A stretch of 64,000 nt of DNA, from NCBI RefSeq assembly GCF_001866135.1, contig NZ_MODW01000008.1, forward strand, positions 1 to 64,000, given 5' to 3'. The notes under the pieces are model-generated. The model ran no database searches, was not told the origin of the DNA, and was given only the letters and a program-made list of their open reading frames with translations. Every line of letters starts with the position of its first letter. The stretch's first letter is position 1. Source of the DNA: Microbacterium sp. LCT-H2 (GTDB lineage: Bacteria > Actinomycetota > Actinomycetes > Actinomycetales > Microbacteriaceae). Both the position numbers and the translations under genes were made by a program. Positions 52,534-60,535 of the stretch are shown here, one piece after another.

Positions 52534-53015
52534 CAGGCGTTCGCCGCGCGGTCGAGCGGGGACGCGAAGAAGTTCAGACGGAACTTGCCGACGCGCAGCT
52601 CGGAACCGTCCGCCAGGGGGCTACGGTCCACGCGCTCCCCGTTCACATAGGTGCCGTTGAGGGAGCGCTGATCGATGATCTCGAACGTCGTCCCGGTCCG
52701 GGTGATCTCCGCGTGACGGCGGGACACCGTGACGTCGTCGAAGAAGATGTCGGCTTCCGGGTGGCGGCCGACGGTGGTCACGTCGGTGTCGAGGAGATAC
52801 CGCGCACCGGCGAGCGCTCCGGAACGGACGAGCAGCAGAGCCGAGCCCGAGGGCAGCGCCGCGATGGCCGACTGCTCGACATCGGTCAACTCCACGCCGA
52901 ACGGGACGAACGACAGATCGGAATCGTGTCCGAACGTCTGCGTCACATCGTGTCTCGGCTCGCCGGAGCGATGGATGGCGGCTTCACCGGCCGGTCGGCT
53001 GTCGCTGTCTGTCAC
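52533..53015 (-). CDS. odhI: FHA-domain protein, GarA/OdhI type
   Basis: The 160-residue protein has an N-terminal tail of about 60 residues and a C-terminal FHA domain (TTVGRHPEADIFFDDVTVSRRHAE, then LNGTYVNGERVD and GKFRLNFF). In relatives a PASTA-linked kinase phosphorylates Thr in an ETTS motif of the tail; the unphosphorylated protein inhibits 2-oxoglutarate dehydrogenase. Here the tail has DVTQTFGHDSD, so Thr25 and Thr27 are the candidate sites rather than a TTS pair. GTG 53015 has an AGGAGG ribosome site, with a TAGTCT -10 element 19 nt upstream. Confidence 0.9.
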   Translation of the reverse strand: MTDSDSRPAGEAAIHRSGEPRHDVTQTFGHDSDLSFVPFGVELTDVEQSAIAALPSGSALLLVRSGALAGARYLLDTDVTTVGRHPEADIFFDDVTVSRRHAEITRTGTTFEIIDQRSLNGTYVNGERVDRSPLADGSELRVGKFRLNFFASPLDRAANA

Positions 53016-53034
53016 TGTGCCCTCCTGGCTGTCC

Positions 53035-53040
53035 AGACTA
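53035..53040 (-). promoter_or_regulatory. -10 hexamer of the FHA-MerR operon
   Basis: Minus-strand TAGTCT lies 19 nt before GTG 53015, giving a short leader that carries AGGAGG. Confidence 0.5.
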
Positions 53041-53103
53041 TCCGATACGAAGGGGTGCGCGGGAGGCCGCTTTCGCACTCAGCGGTCCCATACCGGGGAT
53101 TCA

Positions 53104-53109
53104 TAGGCT
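53104..53109 (+). promoter_or_regulatory. -10 hexamer of leaderless copC promoter
   Basis: TAGGCT lies 6 nt before GTG 53116 with no ribosome site. Confidence 0.6.
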
Positions 53110-53115
53110 GGACTC

Positions 53116-53772
53116 GTGAAGACCACAGCTCTGCGCCGCCCGGCGGCCCCGATCGCCCTCGTAGCCACCCTCCTCGCCGCGTTCCTCGTCCTCTTCTCCC
53201 CGCCGCTGTCGGCTTCGGCCCACGACGCTCTCGTGTCGTCGTCGCCTGCGGCGGACAGCAGTGTGGAGACCCTGCCCGCGGAGCTGACCCTCACCTTCAG
53301 CGCCAAGCTCATCGAGGGGGAGGGTGCGACGGAGCTCACCGTCACCGATCCGGCCGGCGAGTCCGTGATCGACGGCGCCCCCACGGTCGACGGGGCGATC
53401 GTGACCCAGCCCCTGACCGGCTCGGGCCCCGCCGGGGAGTACCGCGTCGTCTGGAAGGTCGTCTCGAGCGACGGCCACCCGACGTCCGGAGAGTTCTCCT
53501 TCACCGTCACCGTCGGCGACGAGGGCGCCGCGACGGGCGAGCCCACCACCGCTCCCCCGACCGCGGCGCCGACGACGGAGCAGACCGCTACCCCCGAGGC
53601 GACCGCGACGACGGCACCGGACGCGGGAGACGACGCCGGAGCCGCTTCCCCATGGATCTGGGTGCTGGTGATCCTGGGCGTGCTCGCCGCGCTGAGCGCG
53701 GTCGTCTGGCTCATCGTGCGCCGCCCTCGGGGACCGGCCCCCACCGATTCCGACGCCCCCTCTGAGCGATAG
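53116..53772 (+). CDS. CopC-domain membrane-anchored protein
   Basis: The 218-residue exported protein has a signal peptide (about 1-35, ending SASAHD), after which the mature N-terminal His starts the CopC copper site (HDALVSSSPAADSSVETLPAELTLTFSA). A second typical segment is YRVVWKVVSSDGHPTSGEFSFTV, whose SDGHPTSG His is a ligand. A Thr/Ala/Pro-rich linker follows, then one C-terminal membrane helix (about 180-200, WIWVLVILGVLAALSAVVWLIV). It probably binds periplasmic-side copper. The usual CopD partner is absent. lpdA follows by 9 bp but has its own promoter. Confidence 0.9.
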   Translation: MKTTALRRPAAPIALVATLLAAFLVLFSPPLSASAHDALVSSSPAADSSVETLPAELTLTFSAKLIEGEGATELTVTDPAGESVIDGAPTVDGAIVTQPLTGSGPAGEYRVVWKVVSSDGHPTSGEFSFTVTVGDEGAATGEPTTAPPTAAPTTEQTATPEATATTAPDAGDDAGAASPWIWVLVILGVLAALSAVVWLIVRRPRGPAPTDSDAPSER

Positions 53773-53775
53773 GCT
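53770..53775 (+). promoter_or_regulatory. -10 hexamer of leaderless lpdA promoter
   Basis: TAGGCT straddles the copC stop codon (TAG) and lies exactly 6 nt before the lpdA ATG at 53782. Confidence 0.6.
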
Positions 53776-53781
53776 TAAGAC

Positions 53782-55179
<1,398 letters not shown>

Positions 55180-55189
55180 TCCGACGCCT

Positions 55190-55230
55190 CGAGAAGGCCC
55201 GGTCCGCGCATCGCGGACCGGGCCTTCTCG
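55190..55230. terminator. Bidirectional terminator between lpdA and the polyketide operon
   Basis: A perfect 19-bp stem (55190-55208 with 55212-55230) with a CAT loop lies between the convergent stops at 55179 and 55233. Confidence 0.88.
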
Positions 55231-55232
55231 CG

Positions 55233-56354
55233 TCACAGGCCGCGCATCGTGATGAGGCCGGTCGTCCACCCGCGCAGTGGCGTAGAGCCGAGCACGCCGA
55301 CCAGCCCCTCCCGGACGGCGACGACCGGCGCGATCGCCGGAGCCCCCATCGCCATGAAGAACGCGGAACGGCGATGCGCCCTCCGCGTGGTCCTCCGGAC
55401 CTCTCGGGCGAAGCCGTCCAGGACGGGGACGGCGCCCCGGTCGGTCCGGCGCAACGCGTCCCTCAGCCGGAGCGCATCCGCCCAGCCGAGGTTCATGCCC
55501 TGACCGCCGATGGGGCTCACCTCGCGCGCGGCGTCCCCGAGCAGGACGATCCGTCCGCGGTGCAGCCGTCGCGCGGCGTGCTGGGCCGCGCGGAACGACG
55601 ACATGGGCGCGGCGGGGTCCACGTCGAGGGCGTGCCCCGTCCGCTGCGCGACGAGACCTGCCAGCTCAGCGGCCGAGGTCACCGTCCTGCCACGGTCTTC
55701 GCGCACCACCCAGCGGTGCCGCCCACCCGGCAAGGGGAAGGACTCGACGAGGCCGTCCGGCTCGAAGTACAGCACGGCACGATCGTCGGTCTGCGGGGCG
55801 TCGACGTCGAGCATCGCGTAGTCGGCGCTCCCCGACCGCGGGTCCCAGCCGGCACCGAACGCCGCCCGCAGAGGACTCCGCACGCCGTCGGCGACGACGA
55901 CGATCGACGCCGTCTCCTCGCGGCACCCGTGCTCGCCGTCGATCCCGACCCGCACGAACGGCCCCTCGTCGCGGACCGAGCGGACGACGGAGCCGGACTG
56001 CAGCGCATCGGGTCGCAGCGCCCGGAGGCGGCCCCGCAGCAATTCCTCGGTGCGCGGCTGCGCGAGCGTGAGGATCGGGCGTTCGGACGGGAAGGTCAGG
56101 GCGGCGAGCCGCCGCCCGCGACTGCGGACCTCCCCGCCGGACAGGCGGAGCGCCTCGGAGCGCACCGCGGTGCCCACCCCGGCCGCATCGAGGGCATCGA
56201 GCCCCGGACGGTGGATCCCGATCGCGCGCGTCTGCGTGCCCTGGTCCGTGCGACGCTCGCACACGCGCACCCGACGGCCGTCCTGCGCCACGAGGCAGGC
56301 GAGGAGCAGCCCGACCGGACCGCCTCTCACCACGAGGACGTCATGGTCGACCAT
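55233..56354 (-). CDS. FAD-dependent monooxygenase (class A, SrsC-like)
   Basis: The 373-residue flavoprotein has the fold of aromatic-ring hydroxylases. The second FAD motif is clear (GRIVLLGDAAREVSPIGGQGMNLGWADAL) and the middle motif reads SIVVVADGVRSPLRAAF (DG motif). The N-terminal dinucleotide fingerprint is abnormal: VLVVRGGPVGLLLA has Arg10 where the first Gly of GxGxxG should be. By comparison with srsC it would hydroxylate the phenolic ring to a hydroquinone or quinone. Its start overlaps the methyltransferase stop by 14 bp. The hydrophobic C-terminus may sit at the membrane. Confidence 0.85.
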   Translation of the reverse strand: MVDHDVLVVRGGPVGLLLACLVAQDGRRVRVCERRTDQGTQTRAIGIHRPGLDALDAAGVGTAVRSEALRLSGGEVRSRGRRLAALTFPSERPILTLAQPRTEELLRGRLRALRPDALQSGSVVRSVRDEGPFVRVGIDGEHGCREETASIVVVADGVRSPLRAAFGAGWDPRSGSADYAMLDVDAPQTDDRAVLYFEPDGLVESFPLPGGRHRWVVREDRGRTVTSAAELAGLVAQRTGHALDVDPAAPMSSFRAAQHAARRLHRGRIVLLGDAAREVSPIGGQGMNLGWADALRLRDALRRTDRGAVPVLDGFAREVRRTTRRAHRRSAFFMAMGAPAIAPVVAVREGLVGVLGSTPLRGWTTGLITMRGL

Positions 56355-57066
56355 CTGCGCCCTCCCAGCGCAGCTCGAGCCGTGCGGGCAGGTGCGACCG
56401 CACCTCCCAGGCCGACGGGGCCACCGCCGCGAGCTCCTGCGGAGTGTAGGAGCGGCGGATGCTCAGGAGACCGTCGACCCGGATGAAGGACCCGGCGAGG
56501 AGGTTCCGCGCGAACGGCCAGGTTCCTGCCGCGAACGCCCCGTAGGCCAGGCGGCTGCGGGCGATGTCGTGGTGGGAGATGAGTCCTCGGTCACCCACCA
56601 GCGCACGGGAGTCGTCGAGCACCGCGCGCAGTGCTGCGGCGTCGAGGTGATGGAGGACGTGGTTGGAGAGCACGACGTCATAGGTGTCGCCCGCCGCCAC
56701 GAGGTCGCCGGAGAGCGCATGGCGATAGCGGATCCCCGCGCCGTCGTCGTGCGCCGAGGCCCAGCGGATCGCACGCTCGTCGGCGTCCAGAGCGGTGATG
56801 TCGGCACGGAGGCCATCGCGTCGCAGTCTCCGGACGAGGTCGCGACACAGGTCTCCCCCGCCGGCGCCGATGTCGAGGATGCGCAGCGGACGCCCGGCCA
56901 CCGCCCGCGGGCGGATGTCCCGCCGATACAGCCGACCGGGGCGGGAGACGACCGCGTTCACGGCGCTGAAGCGCCGGTACGTGCGACCGAGTGCCTCCTC
57001 GTCGGCGGCGGGGTCGTCCATGAGCTCGACGAGGTCGACGGCGCGCGCCGACAGATCCACGCTCAC
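56341..57066 (-). CDS. Class I SAM-dependent methyltransferase (SrsB-like position)
   Basis: The 241-residue methyltransferase has SAM motif I LRILDIGAGGGDLCRDLV, an acidic ITALDADERAI motif II, and motif post-III VVLSNHVLHHLD. A Met-less but hydrophobic GAFAAGTWPFARNLLAGSF region follows. It starts at GTG 57066, which overlaps the polyketide synthase stop as GTGA, so the two are translated together. It is predicted to O- or C-methylate the ring made by the type III synthase. The N-terminal helix with LVELMDDPAADEEALGRTYRRF is the typical start of this small-molecule methyltransferase group. Confidence 0.88.
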   Translation of the reverse strand: MSVDLSARAVDLVELMDDPAADEEALGRTYRRFSAVNAVVSRPGRLYRRDIRPRAVAGRPLRILDIGAGGGDLCRDLVRRLRRDGLRADITALDADERAIRWASAHDDGAGIRYRHALSGDLVAAGDTYDVVLSNHVLHHLDAAALRAVLDDSRALVGDRGLISHHDIARSRLAYGAFAAGTWPFARNLLAGSFIRVDGLLSIRRSYTPQELAAVAPSAWEVRSHLPARLELRWEGADGRP

Positions 57067-58220
57067 GGTGCGGGTGCGACGACGGTCAGCAACGCGCTCT
57101 CGGCGGTGAGGCCAGGCCCGAAGGCCATCGCCGCCACGCGGTCGCCGGGCTCCGCACCCTCCTGTTCGAGGATGCGTTTCAGCACGAACAGCACCGTCGC
57201 ACTCGACATGTTCCCGTACTCCCGGAGCGTCTCGCGCGCGGGCCGCAGCTGCGCATCGCTCAGCGCCATCCGCTCCTGCACGCGGTCGAGGATGCTCCGT
57301 CCGCCGGGATGGATCGCCCAGTGGCGCACCCGGTCCCCCACCTGCCCAGCGGCGAAGGCCTCCGCCAGCCCCTCCTCCCGCCCGTAGAGCGGCGCGAGTG
57401 CCCCGATGATCGACTCGCCGATGATCTGCGGGACGGCGGTCGACAGGATCATCTCGAAACCGGAGTCGCCGATCGTCCAGGCCATGTCGTCGACACCCTC
57501 CGGCACGATCGCGGTGTGGAAGCCGTCGAGCCGGAGGGCGGGGACGGCCGTGGGCAGGTCCCGTGCCGTCACGATCCCCGCGGCCGCCCCGTCGGCGAAC
57601 AGGGAGGAGGCCACGATGGTGTCCGGATCCTCGGAGGAGCGCAGGTGCAGCGTGCACAGCTCGACGCTGACGACGAGGACGACGGCGTTCTCCTCGGCCG
57701 CGCAGAACTGTGCGGCCGCGCGCAGAGCCGGCATCGAGGCATAGCACCCCATGAAGCCGAGGTGGTAGCGCTGCACGGCGTCGGACAGGCCGAGCCCGCG
57801 CACGATCTCATATTCGGGTCCCGGGGCGTGGAAGCCCGTACAGGAGACCGTGATGACGTGCGTCACGTCCGCCGCGTCCAGGTCGGGGTCCGCCTCGAGG
57901 GCGCGGCGCGCGGCCTCGACGAAGAGACGGGAAGCCTCACGCGTATAGACGTCGTTGCGCGCCTTCGTGCCCGGCGCCAGCAGCCTTCCCGAACCGCGGT
58001 CGTAGAACAGCGGCTGGTCCGGAGCGGCGTCTTCGGCGAGCTCCGCGATCACGGTGTGCCGCGTGTCGATGCCGGAGACGTTGAACGACGTCGCCACGAT
58101 GCGCTGCGCCAGCCGTCCCAGGTCGGGCTGCGCGGCGAAGACGTCGCGCACCTGCTCCTGCACGATGACGGTCTCGGGGACGATCGTCTGCAGCGATCGG
58201 AGCACGGGCGGTCGACTCAT
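57063..58220 (-). CDS. Type III polyketide synthase (chalcone/alkylresorcinol synthase family)
   Basis: The 385-residue enzyme has the full catalytic triad of type III synthases: Cys159 (LGFMGCYASMPAL), His304 (HWAIHPGG) and Asn337 (YGNMSSATV). It extends an acyl-CoA starter with malonyl-CoA and cyclises the product. Other signatures are VTVSCTGFHAPGPEYEIV-type loops and the C-terminal AFGPGLTAESALL (CoA-binding). The neighbours match the Streptomyces srsA-srsB-srsC order for alkylresorcinols and methoxyquinone phenolic lipids, so a fatty-acyl starter is likely, but starter and product are inferred. The ATG at 58220 keeps the family N-terminus. Confidence 0.93.
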   Translation of the reverse strand: MSRPPVLRSLQTIVPETVIVQEQVRDVFAAQPDLGRLAQRIVATSFNVSGIDTRHTVIAELAEDAAPDQPLFYDRGSGRLLAPGTKARNDVYTREASRLFVEAARRALEADPDLDAADVTHVITVSCTGFHAPGPEYEIVRGLGLSDAVQRYHLGFMGCYASMPALRAAAQFCAAEENAVVLVVSVELCTLHLRSSEDPDTIVASSLFADGAAAGIVTARDLPTAVPALRLDGFHTAIVPEGVDDMAWTIGDSGFEMILSTAVPQIIGESIIGALAPLYGREEGLAEAFAAGQVGDRVRHWAIHPGGRSILDRVQERMALSDAQLRPARETLREYGNMSSATVLFVLKRILEQEGAEPGDRVAAMAFGPGLTAESALLTVVAPAP

Positions 58221-58282
58221 GTCGTCACTCAACCACCCCGGACGCCCACCCGGAAAGGGGTTGCTTCCGGAGGGTGGGAGGC

Positions 58283-58894
58283 CTAGAAGCCGAGAGCCCG
58301 GGCGAGCTTCGAATCGGAGCCGGCCGCTCGTGCACCGGCGGTGCGCACGGCGGTCTCGATCGCCGCGAAGAACGCCGCACGACCGGCGTCGTCGGACGGA
58401 GCCGCCGGTCCGAGTTCGACCTCCCACTCCCGCCACGCCCGACGTGTTCCGCTGCGCAGATCGGTCGCGCGCACACGGTCGTCGACGAACTCCGCCACGA
58501 CGCCGTCCGGTCCGGTGAGGAGGTAGGCCGTCCGGTCGTTCTCGATGCGCGCGAGCGGCTCCAGCGGCGCGGTCGTCCAGGCGGCGATCGCCTCACGCAC
58601 CGCCGTCGGGAGCTCCTCGCCACCGAGGGGCCAGCCCTGCTCGACCCGGCCGTCGCCCTGCCGCGGACCCTTGATGTGCCATCCCTCGTCCGGGCCCCCG
58701 GAGCGACGGCGCACCGCGACGCCGGCACGGGCCAGCGTTCCATCCGCGGTGTCCAGGTAGCGGGCGTCGAGAGCGCGGTGCTCGCCGGGCGAGACGGCGT
58801 CGACGCCGGGGATCGCCGTCCAGTCGGGCAGGGGCGTCCCCTCGTCGACGTCGTACGTGCGCTCGACCTCGACGGTGCGAGAGGGCTCAGTCAT
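58283..58894 (-). CDS. CYTH-domain protein
   Basis: The 203-residue protein has the CYTH (CyaB/thiamine triphosphatase) tunnel fold. Features are the first strand VEVERTYDV (the ExExK motif with Thr in the Lys place), RALDARYLDTADGTLARAGVAVRRRSG, WHIKGPRQGDGR, VAEFVDDRVRATDL, and WREWEVELG near the end. Bacterial members hydrolyse inorganic triphosphate or thiamine triphosphate with Mg2+; the altered motif makes the activity uncertain. ATG 58894 overlaps the small upstream gene by 8 bp. A 62-bp gap separates it from the polyketide synthase, so the operon could continue into it. Confidence 0.88.
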   Translation of the reverse strand: MTEPSRTVEVERTYDVDEGTPLPDWTAIPGVDAVSPGEHRALDARYLDTADGTLARAGVAVRRRSGGPDEGWHIKGPRQGDGRVEQGWPLGGEELPTAVREAIAAWTTAPLEPLARIENDRTAYLLTGPDGVVAEFVDDRVRATDLRSGTRRAWREWEVELGPAAPSDDAGRAAFFAAIETAVRTAGARAAGSDSKLARALGF

Positions 58895-59102
58895 CCTCGA
58901 GCGTGAGGTCTTCGAGGGCTTCCTCGAACCAGTAGTCGATCTCGGTGGGGCCATCGCCCTCGCCCGTGTTCTGCGGCTCGCCGCGGCGGTTGTAGACCAC
59001 CTGCGTCTCGCTGTAGGGGACGATCAGCTTGTCGTCCGCGTCGTCGTCGAGGGGGATGATCTGCCCGTCCAGCGGGCCACCGTGAAGTCGTGCGAGTGCC
59101 AT
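58887..59102 (-). CDS. Small acidic protein of unknown function
   Basis: A 71-residue protein starts MALARLHGGPLDGQIIPLDDDADDKLI and ends with EIDYWFEEALEDLTLEDD. It is strongly acidic and has no membrane segment. I recall similar small proteins in Microbacteriaceae without assigned function. It overlaps the CYTH gene by 8 bp, so the two are co-translated, which supports it being real. The HGGPLDGQ start is a short motif also found in some phage and actinobacterial proteins of unknown role. Confidence 0.75.
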   Translation of the reverse strand: MALARLHGGPLDGQIIPLDDDADDKLIVPYSETQVVYNRRGEPQNTGEGDGPTEIDYWFEEALEDLTLEDD

Positions 59103-59149
59103 GTGCCCAGGGTAGCGCTGCCCTCCCTCATTCGGGGCGACCTGCCCGG

Positions 59150-59620
59150 TCAGCCGCCGAGGACGCCGAGGACCGCCCCCGCGATCATCCACGGGCCGAA
59201 GGCGATGCGGGTCCTCCGGTCGGCCCGTCCCGCGGCGAGGAGCACGAGAGCGTAGACCGCTCCGAGCACGAAGGCGGACGAGGCGCCGAGGAGGAACGCG
59301 CCCCAGCCGTGCCAGGCGAGGACGAGCCCGATCACGAGGGCGAGCTTCACATCTCCTCCACCCATGCCCGCCCGGCTGAGCAGCCGCAGGGCCGCATAGA
59401 AGCCGCCGAGCACGAGGGACCCGAGCAGGCCCCGCCCCAGCGCGGCCGCGTCGGCGGTGACGACGGCGTCGGCGGCCGCAGCCAGGAGCAGCAGGAACAG
59501 GGTCGGCAGCACGATGCGGTTCGGGAGGCGGTGCGTGCGGGCGTCGATCACGGTCAGCAGGATGCCGATCGCGAGGAGGCCGCCATGCACGAGGCCGAGG
59601 AGGGCGAGACGGATGTCCAT
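59150..59620 (-). CDS. Short A24-family prepilin peptidase-like protein
   Basis: The 156-residue membrane protein has the two catalytic Asp sites of TadV/PilD-type aspartic peptidases: IDARTHRLPN in the first helix region and GMGGGDVKLA in the second. About five to six membrane helices fill the sequence. The N-terminal methyltransferase domain of full PilD is missing, as in TadV/CpaA types. It would process type IV or Flp prepilins, but no pilin or secretion ATPase gene is in the window. Start ATG 59620. It is divergent from the imuA' gene. Confidence 0.88.
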   Translation of the reverse strand: MDIRLALLGLVHGGLLAIGILLTVIDARTHRLPNRIVLPTLFLLLLAAAADAVVTADAAALGRGLLGSLVLGGFYAALRLLSRAGMGGGDVKLALVIGLVLAWHGWGAFLLGASSAFVLGAVYALVLLAAGRADRRTRIAFGPWMIAGAVLGVLGG

Positions 59621-59723
59621 CCCCGCAGGTTAGGGAGATCCAGGAAGGCGCGGAGAGCCCTGTGGACAACCGCGGAGCAATGTCGGATGTACGAACTAGC
59701 GTCAGTCGCGCCACTTGCTTTAC

Positions 59724-59739
59724 TCGTACATATCTTCGA
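59724..59739 (+). promoter_or_regulatory. LexA (SOS) box of the mutasome operon
   Basis: The 16-mer TCGTACATATCTTCGA matches the actinobacterial LexA palindrome TCGAAC-N4-GTTCGA at 10 of 12 fixed positions. It lies 10 nt before the ATG of imuA', the place expected for repression. Confidence 0.75.
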
Positions 59740-59749
59740 GGATGGACAC

Positions 59750-60535
59750 ATGGGGATCGGGCTCGATGCGATGACCGCGCTCTCTCCGACCAGCGACAGC
59801 CGCGCCGGAGAGGTGCTGCGGCTGCGCCGCGAGATCAGCCGGATGCAGCGGCGGCGCAGCGAGCACACGCTCCTCCCCCTCGATCCCGCCTTCGCCGCAC
59901 TGCTGCCGGAGGAGGGGCTGCAGACGGGCACCTCGTACACCGTCTCCCCCTCGCCCGCCCTCGTGCTCGCGCTGCTCAGCGCCTCCTCCGACCGCGGGCA
60001 CTGGTGCGCGGTGATCGGCATGCCCACCCTGGGGGTCGAGGCCGCTGCCGCCTACGGCATCGACCTGAGCCGACTGATCCTCGTCCCCGACCCGGGGGAC
60101 CGCTGGCTCGCCGTCGCATCCGCGCTGGCCGAGGTGGTGCCCCTGATCGTCGTGCAGCCCACGACGAGGGCACGGGATGCCGATGTGTCCCGACTCAGCG
60201 CCCGTCTGCGCGACCGCGGGTCCACGCTGCTCGTGGCGGAGGAACCGGGCGCGGGGCGCTGGGCGCAGAGCGAGGGGACCATCCGGCTCCACGATCCGGA
60301 CTGGCATGGGCTCGGCGAGGGGTGGGGGCTGCTCTCGGACTGCACAGTGACGGTCACGGCGCGGACCAGGCACAGCCCTCTCGCCTCGAGCGTGCGTGTC
60401 CGACTGCCCGGCGGGCACGGAGCCGTGGAGACCGTGGGCGCAGAGCTGACCGCCCTGCCGCCGCTCGCCCCCTCGGCGACGGACAGCGCTGAGGCCGGGT
60501 CATCCGACCTCCTCTTCTGGGCGGAGGCGGGATGA
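59750..60535 (+). CDS. imuA': ImuA'-like mutasome protein
   Basis: The 261-residue protein sits first in the imuA'-imuB-dnaE2 SOS operon. It has the general layout of ImuA' (RecA-like fold): a helical N-terminus (SRAGEVLRLRREISRMQRRRSEHTLLP), then PLDPAFAALLPEEGLQTGTSYTVSPSPALVLALLSA. The segment that would be the Walker A motif (GTSYTVSPSP) lacks the GKT/S. Later strands include WCAVIGMPTLGVEAAAAYGIDLSRLILVPDPG. It probably acts as a structural partner of ImuB rather than as an ATPase. ATG 59750 follows a GAGG ribosome site; its stop overlaps imuB by 4 bp. Confidence 0.82.
   Translation: MGIGLDAMTALSPTSDSRAGEVLRLRREISRMQRRRSEHTLLPLDPAFAALLPEEGLQTGTSYTVSPSPALVLALLSASSDRGHWCAVIGMPTLGVEAAAAYGIDLSRLILVPDPGDRWLAVASALAEVVPLIVVQPTTRARDADVSRLSARLRDRGSTLLVAEEPGAGRWAQSEGTIRLHDPDWHGLGEGWGLLSDCTVTVTARTRHSPLASSVRVRLPGGHGAVETVGAELTALPPLAPSATDSAEAGSSDLLFWAEAG

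Noticed and set aside
59675..59706. Second LexA-like site near CGAACTAGCG upstream of imuA'
   Set aside because: Only the left half (CGAAC) matches; the right half has no GTTCG. The 59724-59739 site is much better.
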